Assembly: GCA_934796165.1 (NCBI GenBank)
Contig: CAKVOU010000004.1
Span: 1-64,000 of the forward strand
DNA length: 64,000 bases
Reading direction: 5' to 3'
Source of the DNA: an uncultured Eubacteriales bacterium
GTDB taxonomy: Bacteria; Bacillota; Clostridia; Oscillospirales; CAG-272
In this document: positions 32,812 to 41,510 of the stretch, one piece after another
Layout: each line of letters begins with the position of its first letter
Position numbering within the stretch: the first letter of the stretch is position 1
Notes under the pieces: model-generated
What the model was told of the DNA's origin: nothing
Database searches by the model: none
The model's input: the letters and a program-made list of their open reading frames with translations, nothing else
Program-made: the position numbers and the translations under genes

Positions 32812-34425
32812 TCACTTTCCCGGCTGTTTTCGTCTTTGAACAAGCGTTTTCAGCTGATCGGGAGTTGCCGCGCCGAAAACGAGCACCAGAAGCAGGTAGA
32901 CCGCGGCGCAGACGGCGAACAGGAGCAGTGTTTGCCCTCTGCCCTCCATAACGCCGGGAAAAAACACGGCGGACACGGTCGCCGCGCCGACCGAGACCGT
33001 TGCGGCGGCAAAGGGTCGGAAGAAGAGGTCTCGGAAACTGAGGCCGTCCGGTGCGTTTTTCACGACGTGGTACATTTCCACCGCAGTAACTGCGAAGCCG
33101 CACAAAAAGGTGCTGAGCGGTGCACCGCTGATTCCGACAGACGAAATTCCGATGAGAAGGTAGGCGGAGATTGCCTTGACGACGATTCCGATTGCCATGG
33201 CTCGGATGGGAACGAGAACCCGGTGATACGCCTGAAGGACGGCACCGGCGACGGTCATCAGGCAGGAGAAGAACACGGACACACCGAGCATAGACAAAAG
33301 CGGTGCAGAAACGCTGACCGCCTCCTTCTGTCCGCGGAACAGAAGCTCCAGCACCGGGCGGGCAAATGCCGCCAGCGCAAGCGACGCAGGAAGCGCCAGA
33401 AGCGCGGTCAGGCGGAGCGCGGAAGAGATCACGCTTCTCTCGCCGTCGCGGTCGCCGGATTCTCTGGCGGAGGCAACCGACGGAAGAAGCGGCAATGCAA
33501 CCGAAGTAATCAACGACGGAACAAGGTGGAACACCGGGAGTGCGAGCGTGGTGTAGGCGCCGTACAGTTCGTTTGCCGCCGACGCGTCGTAGCCGATGGT
33601 CTGAAGCCGGCGGAGGATCAGTGTCATATCCAGAATGCGGTTGAAGCCGGTCACGGAGGATGCGAGCGTCACGGGAAGCGCGAGCGCAAGAAGCCCGCGA
33701 AGCACATGGTCCGGCTTTCCGGGGACGGATTCGACGACAGGTTCGGCGACACCCGGCACCCGGTTTTCCTGCCGTTTTTTCTCCGCAATCAGGTAAACCA
33801 GTGCCACTGCCGTACCGACACCGAAACCGATCACGGCAAACGCGGTGATGATCGGCGTACCGGCGCCGCGGGAGGCGGCGAGGTTGGCAAAGAGCAGTCC
33901 GAAGACCAGTTTCCCCGCGGCTTCGATGAGTTGGGAGACTGCGGTCGGGACCATGTTGCCGAAGCCCTGAAAATAACCGCGGAGCGCGCCTGCGGCGCAG
34001 GTAAAGAACAGCGCGGGGGCGATGGCGAGGATGGATGGGCGGGCATTCCCGCTTTTGAGAAAAGCGGCAAGCGGTACCGACCCGAAGGCGAGCACTGCGG
34101 TGCCGGCTAAGCCGACCGCGAGGAACAGGGCAAGAGCCGTCCGGTAAGTTTTCTGCACTTCCCCGTATCTGCCGCCTGCAAGGCTGCCGGAAATGCGGAC
34201 GGAAAGTGCGACGGGAAGTCCCGCCGTGGCGGTCACCGCGATGAGTGCATAGAGTTCAAAGGATGTATTGAAGTACCCCATTCCCTCGGCGCCGAGCAGG
34301 CGGAGCATCGGGATACGGTAAACAAGACCGAGAATTTTGACAAGGATGGTGGAGGCTGTCAGGACGACAACGCCGGACAGAAATCCGCCTTTCCGTTTTT
34401 GAGTGATATTTTCCAAGCACTTCAC
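32812..34425 (-). CDS. SpoVB/YabM-like polysaccharide flippase
   Basis: 537 residues, about 14 membrane helices, MOP/MATE-like fold (GFLSGVVVLTASTILVKILGLVYRIPMLRLLGAEGMGYFN at the start is the family signature). Such proteins flip lipid-linked wall or spore polysaccharide precursors. Position directly before mazG matches yabM in Bacillus. Several RR/KR-rich cytoplasmic loops are visible. Its upstream region (34426-34566) has no clear promoter. Confidence 0.88.
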   Translation of the reverse strand: MKCLENITQKRKGGFLSGVVVLTASTILVKILGLVYRIPMLRLLGAEGMGYFNTSFELYALIAVTATAGLPVALSVRISGSLAGGRYGEVQKTYRTALALFLAVGLAGTAVLAFGSVPLAAFLKSGNARPSILAIAPALFFTCAAGALRGYFQGFGNMVPTAVSQLIEAAGKLVFGLLFANLAASRGAGTPIITAFAVIGFGVGTAVALVYLIAEKKRQENRVPGVAEPVVESVPGKPDHVLRGLLALALPVTLASSVTGFNRILDMTLILRRLQTIGYDASAANELYGAYTTLALPVFHLVPSLITSVALPLLPSVASARESGDRDGERSVISSALRLTALLALPASLALAAFARPVLELLFRGQKEAVSVSAPLLSMLGVSVFFSCLMTVAGAVLQAYHRVLVPIRAMAIGIVVKAISAYLLIGISSVGISGAPLSTFLCGFAVTAVEMYHVVKNAPDGLSFRDLFFRPFAAATVSVGAATVSAVFFPGVMEGRGQTLLLFAVCAAVYLLLVLVFGAATPDQLKTLVQRRKQPGK

Positions 34426-34566
34426 CCCGCATTTTCAAATCGCGGTCAAAAGACCTCAGACTATGATTATGTGGGATGGCGGGTTTGTATGCCGGGGAAT
34501 GCGTGGGAAGCAAGCCGTATCAAGGACTTGCTGGCGGAATATGGGGAGAAAAGCGAAGCTTGGCGC

Positions 34567-34695
34567 GCCGCCTGTCGGCGGGCACCCGCGGAGCGGGGAT
34601 CCGACGGCGGCGCGAACGGACAAACGAAAAACGCGGTACAAGCCGCCTGTCGGCGGGGCACCCGCGGAGCGGGGATCCGACGGCGGCGCGAAAAA
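34567..34695. repeat. two copies of a ~50-bp GC-rich hairpin element
   Basis: Direct repeats at 34567-34616 and 34642-34694, identical but for about one inserted G. Each folds into a long hairpin (GCCGCC-GTCGG with CCGAC-GGCGGC) with an inner CCCGC/GCGGG stem. They lie just downstream of uvrA. The second copy is followed on the minus strand by a T5 run, so they may act as terminators, or belong to a dispersed palindromic family. Confidence 0.75.
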
Positions 34696-34704
34696 ATCAA
34701 CCAA

Positions 34705-37593
34705 TCACAGAGCGGGATCGGCTTCGGCTTTCACCTGCTTTTCCCCGGCGGCAGACAGGCGGTTGGTGTGCTCCAGCCACTTGACCAGATACTGTCCCGT
34801 ATAGGAAGCGGGACACTTTGCAACTTCCTCGGGAGTGCCGGAGGCAACCAGCGTTCCGCCGCCGTCTCCGCCCTCGGGTCCGAGGTCGATGATATAGTCG
34901 GCGGTCTTGATGACATCCAGATTATGCTCGATGACAAGCACTGTATTTCCGGTATCCACCAACCGCTGAAGAATCCGGATCAGGCGTTCCACATCGGCGG
35001 TATGAAGTCCCGTGGTCGGCTCGTCGAGAATATAGATGGTCTTTCCGGTCGGGCGGCGGGAAAGCTCTGTCGCAAGCTTTACACGCTGTGCTTCGCCGCC
35101 GGAAAGCGTAGTAGACGACTGCCCGATCTTGATATAACCAAGCCCGACATCGAGAAGCGTTTCCAGTTTACGGCGGATTTTCGGAACGTTTTCAAAAAAT
35201 TTCACGCCCTCTTCCACCGTCATTTCCAGCACATCGGCAATGTTTTTGCCCTTGAAATGACATTCCAGTGTATCTTTATTATAGCGTTTCCCGTGGCAGA
35301 CGTCGCAAGTCACGTAAACGTCCGGCAAAAAGTGCATTTCGATGCACTTGACGCCGTCCCCCTCGCACGCCTCACACCGTCCTCCGCGCACGTTGAAGGA
35401 AAATCTGCCGGGGCCGTAGGCTCTCGCCTTTGCTTCCTGCGTATTTGCAAACAGGTCACGGATCTCCGAAAACAATCCCGTGTAGGTTGCCGGGTTGGAG
35501 CGCGGCGTTCTGCCGATCGGGCTCTGGTCAATGCAGATGACCTTGTCAAGATTTTCGACACCTTCAATACGGTCAAATTTGCCTGGGAACGCATAGGCAC
35601 CGTTGAGCACGGCGGCGAGCCTTGGATACAGAATCCCGTTGACAAGCGAAGATTTACCGGACCCGGAAACGCCGGTAACAGCAACAAAACATCCGAGCGG
35701 GATCTTCACATTCAGGTTCTTGAGATTATGCTCTCTTGCACCGAACACTTCCAAGAATTTGCCGTTTCCGGGACGGCGCGCGGCGGGAAGCGGAATAAAG
35801 CGTCTCCCGGAGAGGAAAGCGCCGGTCAGGGACCGCTCGTTCTTCATGACCTCCTCGGGCGTACCGGCAGCGACCACTTCCCCGCCGTGGATCCCCGCAC
35901 CGGGACCGATGTCAATGAGGTAATCCGACTCCATCATGGTCTCTTCGTCGTGCTCGACCACTATGACGGTATTGCCGAGATCGCGGAGCTTCTTGAGGGT
36001 ACGGATGAGCTTGCTGTTATCCCGCTGATGCAGTCCGATGGATGGCTCGTCCAGAATATACAGGACACCCATGAGCGACGAACCGATCTGGGTCGCCAGG
36101 CGGATGCGCTGTGCCTCACCGCCGGACAAAGTTCCCGCTTTACGGGAAAGCGTGAGATAATTGAGTCCGACGCTGCAGAGAAAACTGAGACGCGCGCGGA
36201 TCTCCTTGAGAATTTCTTTGGCGATCGCCTGTTCGGTTTCGGTCAGCGTCAGCTGATTGACAAACGCAAGCGCCTTGTCCACGGACATGGAGCAGAATTC
36301 ATCGATGTTTTTACCGCCGACGGTCACCGCAAGCGAAATGGCAGACAGGCGTTTTCCGTGGCAGACGGGACAGGGGATTTCCTCCACGAACGCCTGATAA
36401 TAGTCCCCGTTGCTTCCGGAATTCAGGAGCCGCTCGACCATAGGCACCAGACCGTCGAAGCGGACCCTGGTATGGTGGGATTCTCCGCCGAAATAGCGGG
36501 TGACCTCGTACAACTCGTCTCCGGTGCCGTGCAGCAGCTTGTCGTAAGCCTCGGGTGCCATCCGGTTGATCGGGGTATCCAGATCAAATCCGTGCTTTTT
36601 CCCCGCGGCAATAAAGAGCGGACCGTTCCAGCTCTTTTCCTCAATGGTCTTGAAGCCGTTGACGTTGATTGCTCCCTCGCGGAGCGTCAGATTTTTATCG
36701 GGGATCATTTTGTCCACGGAGATCGTCTGCATATCGCCGATTCCGGCGCAATGCGGGCAGGCACCGGCGGGATTGTTGAAGGAAAACATCCGGGGCTCCA
36801 GCTCTCCGATGGAAATGCCGTGCTCCTCGCAGGCATAGGACTGGGAAAACTCCAGTTCCTCCCCGTCTCCCTCGCGCGGCACAGTCACAATGATAAGGTG
36901 TCCGTCGGCGGCATTCAACGCATTTTCCACCGAGTCCGCAAGGCGGGGGCGGATTCCCTCCTTCATGACCAGGCGGTCGACGATGATCTCGATTTTATGC
37001 TTTTTGTTCTTGTCAAGCGCGATCTCTTCGGAAAGATCGTAAACCGAACCGTCCACGCGCACGCGGACGTAACCGCTCTTCTTTGCGTCTGCAAACACCT
37101 TTTCGTGCCTGCCCTTCTCGCTTCTGACAACGGGTGCCAACACCATGAACCGCTCACCCATGGGCAGTTCCATGATCCGGTCAATGATCTGATCGACCGA
37201 CTGCTGACGGATCTCCTTGCCGCAGATAGGACAGTGCGGGATGCCGATGCGTGCATAGAGAAGACGGAGATAGTCATAAATCTCCGTCACCGTGCCGACG
37301 GTGGAACGCGGGTTCTTGGAGGTAGTCTTCTGGTCGATGGAAATGGCGGGAGACAGCCCCTCAATGGAGTCGATGTCGGGCTTGTCAAGCTGACCCAAGA
37401 ACATTCTGGCATACGAGGAGAGCGACTCGACAAACCGTCTGTGCCCCTCCGCGTAAATGGTATCAAATGCGAGCGACGACTTACCGGAACCGGAAAGTCC
37501 CGTAAAGACGACCAACTTGTCCCGCGGGATGGTGACGTCGATGTTTTTCAGATTGTGGACCCGCACGCCGCGGATCACGATATTGTGTTCCAT
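34705..37593 (-). CDS. uvrA: excinuclease ABC subunit A
   Basis: 962 residues, the damage-sensing ATPase of nucleotide excision repair. Two ABC modules: Walker A GLSGSGKSSLAFDTIYAEG (about 32-50) and GVSGSGKSSLVNGIL (about 640); signatures LSGGEAQRIRLATQ and LSGGEAQRVKLATEL; zinc fingers with CPICGKEI, CPHCAG, and CEACEGDG with CDVCHGKRYN. The C-terminus has about 20 extra polar residues. It partners UvrB encoded 31 kb away on the same strand. Confidence 0.98.
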   Translation of the reverse strand: MEHNIVIRGVRVHNLKNIDVTIPRDKLVVFTGLSGSGKSSLAFDTIYAEGHRRFVESLSSYARMFLGQLDKPDIDSIEGLSPAISIDQKTTSKNPRSTVGTVTEIYDYLRLLYARIGIPHCPICGKEIRQQSVDQIIDRIMELPMGERFMVLAPVVRSEKGRHEKVFADAKKSGYVRVRVDGSVYDLSEEIALDKNKKHKIEIIVDRLVMKEGIRPRLADSVENALNAADGHLIIVTVPREGDGEELEFSQSYACEEHGISIGELEPRMFSFNNPAGACPHCAGIGDMQTISVDKMIPDKNLTLREGAINVNGFKTIEEKSWNGPLFIAAGKKHGFDLDTPINRMAPEAYDKLLHGTGDELYEVTRYFGGESHHTRVRFDGLVPMVERLLNSGSNGDYYQAFVEEIPCPVCHGKRLSAISLAVTVGGKNIDEFCSMSVDKALAFVNQLTLTETEQAIAKEILKEIRARLSFLCSVGLNYLTLSRKAGTLSGGEAQRIRLATQIGSSLMGVLYILDEPSIGLHQRDNSKLIRTLKKLRDLGNTVIVVEHDEETMMESDYLIDIGPGAGIHGGEVVAAGTPEEVMKNERSLTGAFLSGRRFIPLPAARRPGNGKFLEVFGAREHNLKNLNVKIPLGCFVAVTGVSGSGKSSLVNGILYPRLAAVLNGAYAFPGKFDRIEGVENLDKVICIDQSPIGRTPRSNPATYTGLFSEIRDLFANTQEAKARAYGPGRFSFNVRGGRCEACEGDGVKCIEMHFLPDVYVTCDVCHGKRYNKDTLECHFKGKNIADVLEMTVEEGVKFFENVPKIRRKLETLLDVGLGYIKIGQSSTTLSGGEAQRVKLATELSRRPTGKTIYILDEPTTGLHTADVERLIRILQRLVDTGNTVLVIEHNLDVIKTADYIIDLGPEGGDGGGTLVASGTPEEVAKCPASYTGQYLVKWLEHTNRLSAAGEKQVKAEADPAL

Positions 37594-37665
37594 AACGATT
37601 TCCTTTGCAAGTAACTGTTCAACAGGTTTCCGGAACGCCGACGGATGCCGGCATCCGGAGTTATA

Positions 37666-38130
37666 TTATTTTGTGCCGTTCTCCGGAATCAGCAAAGAGC
37701 GGATGCGGCGGTACTGACCGCGCGTGAGCATATGCCCCTCGTAGGTTTTGCGTCTGCCCTCCCCGAGGTGAAACACGACGTTGACCCGCGGATAAATGCA
37801 TTTGCCGACGTCAACCGGCGTGCCGTCCGGCAGAATCAAAGAAATATCGGTCAGCTCCTTGACGGGAAAACCGTCCGATGAAAGCCCGGACGAGCCCTTG
37901 CCGGTCATCAGGATCCCATCCTCCACGACAAGTCCCGCGCGGAAGAGATACCAGAGATCGAACACGCTGAACACGAGAATCACGCCGACCATGACATTAA
38001 GGATCTGGGTCGCGATGTTGTCCTCCGGGATGAATCTGCCAATGAGAAAATACCCCGCGATGCAGGCGGCAATGAGCAGAACGGTTCCCGCGAGCGCGGG
38101 ATAATTTACAAGACAGATCTTTTTGTTCAT
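37666..38130 (-). CDS. small two-helix membrane protein, unknown
   Basis: 154 residues. Two membrane helices (about 9-30 and 41-63) are followed by a soluble beta-rich part (70-154) that looks PH-like (GILMTGKGSSG, DISLILPDGTPVDVGKCIYPRVNVVFHL). No family was recognised with certainty. GAGGTG precedes the ATG at 38130, only 7 bp after the amidohydrolase stop; uvrA follows after 72 bp. Confidence 0.7.
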   Translation of the reverse strand: MNKKICLVNYPALAGTVLLIAACIAGYFLIGRFIPEDNIATQILNVMVGVILVFSVFDLWYLFRAGLVVEDGILMTGKGSSGLSSDGFPVKELTDISLILPDGTPVDVGKCIYPRVNVVFHLGEGRRKTYEGHMLTRGQYRRIRSLLIPENGTK

Positions 38131-38137
38131 AAACACC

Positions 38138-39427
38138 TCAGTCAAAATAATGTGCGGCAGCATAAGAAAATTCCGCCTTCACACGATCAATGTCCAGCGT
38201 CAGATACTCGCCGTCGCGGTAAAGCACCTGTCCGTCCGAAACGGTCATACGCACGTCGGACGAGGAAACGCTGAAGCAAAGACTTGCCGCCGTGTCGTAA
38301 ACGGGAAGATTGTGCGGCGCGTGCAGGTCAATCAGCACCAGATCGGCACGCATTCCGGCTTCGATCCGTCCGCAGTCGTCGCGTCCTTGCGAGAGGGCGC
38401 CGTTGCGGGTCGCCACATGAAGCATCTCCCGCGCACCGGTCGCAAGCGGGTCACGGTCAACGCCCTTGTGCAGGATTGCCGCAATCTGGAGCTCTCGGAG
38501 GACATCCAGCCGGTTATTGGAAGCGGCACCGTCGGTGCCGAGCGCGACATTCACACCCGCGTCACGCAGCTTCCGGTACGGCATGACGCCGGAGCCGAGC
38601 TTGAGATTGCTGACGGGATTGTGCGCCACCGTCACGTGCTTTTCCGCAAGAAGCGCAATATCCTCGTCGGTCACCCACACGCAGTGTGCCGCCGTGGTCG
38701 GAGCGTTGAATACGCCGCAGTCGTAAAAAAAACGCGCAGGGGTTTTCCCGTGACGGGCAATACACTCGCTTTGCTCCTTTTCGGTTTCGGAAAGATGAAG
38801 CTGGACGCGAATGCCCCGCTCTTTTGCGTATTCACCGGCACTTCTGCAATAGGATTCCACATTGGTGTATTCCGCGTGCAGAGAGAGATCGATCTTCAGT
38901 CTTCCCTCTCCGGCGTTCTGATACGCCCGCTCGAGCGCACAGGATTCCACAAATCTGCGATCTTTGTAAAAATCAATGTTCGGGTCAAAAGAAACGAGGT
39001 TCCGGGACAGGTTCGCCTTCATGCCGGTCTCCAGCACCGCGCGGGCGGTGGATTCCTCAAACATATACATATCCGAGAAGGACACCACGCCGTTCCGGAT
39101 CATTTCGGCACAGGCAAGCATGGACGCGTCATAGACGTTTCCCCCGTTCAGGCGTTCCTCTGCGGGAAAAATGCGTTCATTTAGCCAGCGGTCCAGCGGG
39201 AGGTCCTCGCCAAAGCCGCGGAACAGCGTCATAGCCGCATGACAATGCGCATTATAGAATGCGGGGATCAGGAGGTCGCCGCCGCAATCCATATCGCTGT
39301 CATATTTGTCCGTTGCCGGATCCTTGCCGACATAGATGATATACTTACCGTCGGTCACAACACAAACGCCGTCACTTCCGAAGCCGTATTCTTCCGGCAG
39401 ACGGACGTTGCGATAAATGTTCTTCAT
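38138..39427 (-). CDS. amidohydrolase, MTA/SAH deaminase-like
   Basis: 429 residues of the cytosine-deaminase-like amidohydrolases. Metal site NAHCHAAMTLFRG (His about 61 and 63), a middle LHLSETE with His, AHCVWV, and the catalytic LGTDGAASNN Asp. This pattern matches 5-methylthioadenosine/S-adenosylhomocysteine deaminases, which would tie it to the AdoMet cycle fed by MetH. Guanine-type or other deaminase activity cannot be excluded. GGAGG lies upstream at long spacing. Confidence 0.83.
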   Translation of the reverse strand: MKNIYRNVRLPEEYGFGSDGVCVVTDGKYIIYVGKDPATDKYDSDMDCGGDLLIPAFYNAHCHAAMTLFRGFGEDLPLDRWLNERIFPAEERLNGGNVYDASMLACAEMIRNGVVSFSDMYMFEESTARAVLETGMKANLSRNLVSFDPNIDFYKDRRFVESCALERAYQNAGEGRLKIDLSLHAEYTNVESYCRSAGEYAKERGIRVQLHLSETEKEQSECIARHGKTPARFFYDCGVFNAPTTAAHCVWVTDEDIALLAEKHVTVAHNPVSNLKLGSGVMPYRKLRDAGVNVALGTDGAASNNRLDVLRELQIAAILHKGVDRDPLATGAREMLHVATRNGALSQGRDDCGRIEAGMRADLVLIDLHAPHNLPVYDTAASLCFSVSSSDVRMTVSDGQVLYRDGEYLTLDIDRVKAEFSYAAAHYFD

Positions 39428-39477
39428 AAAAAAGTGTTCCTCCCTGGGACAGAATTCTATGACGCACGGAAAAACGG

Positions 39478-40983
39478 TCAGATTAGTCCGTTTTTCCGGT
39501 AAAAGGCTTCGGTTGCGGCGCGCGACTCCGCAAAGGTCTCATCACCGCGCAGATATTCATAGGGGTATTTGGGGTTGGCAAAGCGGCGGATGCAAGCCTC
39601 GCCGTTCGCTCCGCCGACACGGTAATGCACCATTTTTGAAACCGCACCGGCACCGACCGCAAAGATGGAATGGACCTCTTCCATCATGTAGACATTGTAC
39701 AGTCCCTCGGTCCCCGCTTTGGCAAAACCGACGTTTTCATAGTTGCCGACGGTGTTTTTCTGGCGGTACATATAGTACGGATGATAACCGATGCTTCCGG
39801 CGCGCACCTGCGTGTAATCGACGCATTTCCCCGCATCTCCGCCGCGGAGCGAATAAACGTGACTTCCCTCACGCAGAATATCCGCAGCCTTTTTGACGCA
39901 GAAAGTATGAACGGTCAGGTTCTCCGGAGCAAGCTCCGCGACCTTGTCGAACGTTGCGGAAAACCGTTTGAAATTGTCACCCGGTAAGCCGACGATGAGA
40001 TCGGTATTGATGACGGGTATCCCGGATTCCCTTGCGATTGCAAACGCGCGGAAGAAATCCTCCGGCGTGTGATGACGCCCGATTTCCTCCAGCACCTCAG
40101 CGGAAAGCGACTGGGGGTTGACACTGACGCGTGTCACACCGTACTGCTTTGCCACGGCAAATTTCTCTTTGGTGATGGTATCCGGTCTGCCGGATTCAAG
40201 CGTGAATTCCTCAAGCGACGCGACGTCTGTATTCTCCGCGATAACGGAAAGCAGAAACCGGAGCTGATCCGCTTCCAGTACGGTCGGAGTACCGCCGCCG
40301 ATGTAAACGGTCTTGACGCGAAGCCCGAGTTCTCTGATTTCGGAAAATGCTGCCCGGAGCTCCCCGGCAAGCCGGACAAGATAATCCGGGATAAGCGAGA
40401 GCAGCTTTTCCGACGTATAGGATACAAAAGAGCAATAGGAGCAACGGGATGGGCAGAACGGAATGGAAACGTAAACGCTGCAATCGCGCGGGTCGGGCAC
40501 GCCGATGATCGACTGCTCCGCAAGTGCGACGTTGATTGCAAGCTGTGCCTTCTTGGGAACCGCCTGATAGTCTCCCGTGAGGATCCGCTTGACGCGGGTT
40601 TTGCTCATGCCGCGCTCCAGCATTTCCTTGGCAACCTTGGAAGGGCGTACTCCGGTCAGCATTCCCCACGAGGGACGGTAGCCGAGCACCTCGCCGCAAG
40701 CGGCAAGCACTGCCGCGCCAACCGCAAATTTCATCGTCTTCTCTTTTGTCTCGTCCTCGCCGATCCCGTAAATACGGAACCGTTCCGCCTCGGCAGTTTT
40801 TCCGTAAGCCGTGATCGTCGCGTGACAGCTCGCTCCCTCTCCCGTGTCACGGGCAACCACAGTCAATTCCGGCGTACCGGGAACGACCTCCGCCCCGGCT
40901 CCGAATTTTTCGCCGGGGAAAAAGATCATACAAAGCATTTGCACATAATAGGAATTGATATTCCCGTCTATCGTCAGTTTCAT
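39478..40983 (-). CDS. hemZ: HemZ-like radical SAM coproporphyrinogen dehydrogenase
   Basis: 501 residues. Radical SAM motif CPSRCSYC near residue 176, with GGGTPTVLEA and the HemN-like NPQSLSAEVLEEIGRHHT segment; a ~160-residue N-terminal extension (GVRPSKVAKEMLERG) is the HemZ hallmark. HemZ-type proteins accompany heme or radical-SAM chemistry in Firmicutes, but many clostridia carrying it lack full heme synthesis, so true activity is uncertain. It overlaps dtd by 4 nt. Confidence 0.88.
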   Translation of the reverse strand: MKLTIDGNINSYYVQMLCMIFFPGEKFGAGAEVVPGTPELTVVARDTGEGASCHATITAYGKTAEAERFRIYGIGEDETKEKTMKFAVGAAVLAACGEVLGYRPSWGMLTGVRPSKVAKEMLERGMSKTRVKRILTGDYQAVPKKAQLAINVALAEQSIIGVPDPRDCSVYVSIPFCPSRCSYCSFVSYTSEKLLSLIPDYLVRLAGELRAAFSEIRELGLRVKTVYIGGGTPTVLEADQLRFLLSVIAENTDVASLEEFTLESGRPDTITKEKFAVAKQYGVTRVSVNPQSLSAEVLEEIGRHHTPEDFFRAFAIARESGIPVINTDLIVGLPGDNFKRFSATFDKVAELAPENLTVHTFCVKKAADILREGSHVYSLRGGDAGKCVDYTQVRAGSIGYHPYYMYRQKNTVGNYENVGFAKAGTEGLYNVYMMEEVHSIFAVGAGAVSKMVHYRVGGANGEACIRRFANPKYPYEYLRGDETFAESRAATEAFYRKNGLI

Positions 40984-41447
40984 GTGTGTCTCTCCGGTTT
41001 CATGAGATCTTTGGAATCCATTACAATGGTCACAGGTCCATCATTGACAAGTGATACCTGCATATCCGCGCCGAAGATCCCCGCTTCCACATGGGGGACA
41101 TCGCGCTTCAGCAGCTGCTTGAAATACTCGTAAAGGCGGTTTGCCTCCTCCGGCTTTGCCGACGCAAGGAAATCCGGGCGGTTGCCGTGGCGGTAATTGG
41201 CAAGGAGCGTAAACTGGGAGATGACCAGAAGCTCTCCGCCGATATCCGTGACCGAGCGGTTCATTTTACCGTTTTCATCCTTGAACACCCGCATCTTCAC
41301 GATCTTGGCGGCAAGCAGTTCTGCGTCAGTTTCCGTATCCCCGCCGGCTACACCGAGCAGAATGAGAAACCCGTTCCCGCACGCGCCGACCGTCACACCG
41401 TCCACCGAGACCGACGCACTTTTTACTCTCTGCAATACCGCTTTCAT
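40980..41447 (-). CDS. dtd: D-aminoacyl-tRNA deacylase
   Basis: 155 residues. It hydrolyses D-aminoacyl-tRNAs. Signature segments SQFTLLANYRHGNRPDF (catalytic Ser/Gln motif) and NDGPVTI (Gly-cisPro equivalent NxGPVT) are both present. Follows rel by 63 bp, the usual rel-dtd pairing in Firmicutes. AAGG precedes the ATG. Confidence 0.96.
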   Translation of the reverse strand: MKAVLQRVKSASVSVDGVTVGACGNGFLILLGVAGGDTETDAELLAAKIVKMRVFKDENGKMNRSVTDIGGELLVISQFTLLANYRHGNRPDFLASAKPEEANRLYEYFKQLLKRDVPHVEAGIFGADMQVSLVNDGPVTIVMDSKDLMKPERHT

Positions 41448-41510
41448 GTTTCCGACCTTGCCCCGTCTCCGGGGAATTCCCTTTCCTTTTGTAAAATCAA
41501 TTTCTCCGGG

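Noticed and set aside
34399..37614. A 1071-codon plus-strand open frame
   Set aside because: It is antisense to uvrA, whose motifs are unambiguous; the long frame results from GC-rich codon bias.
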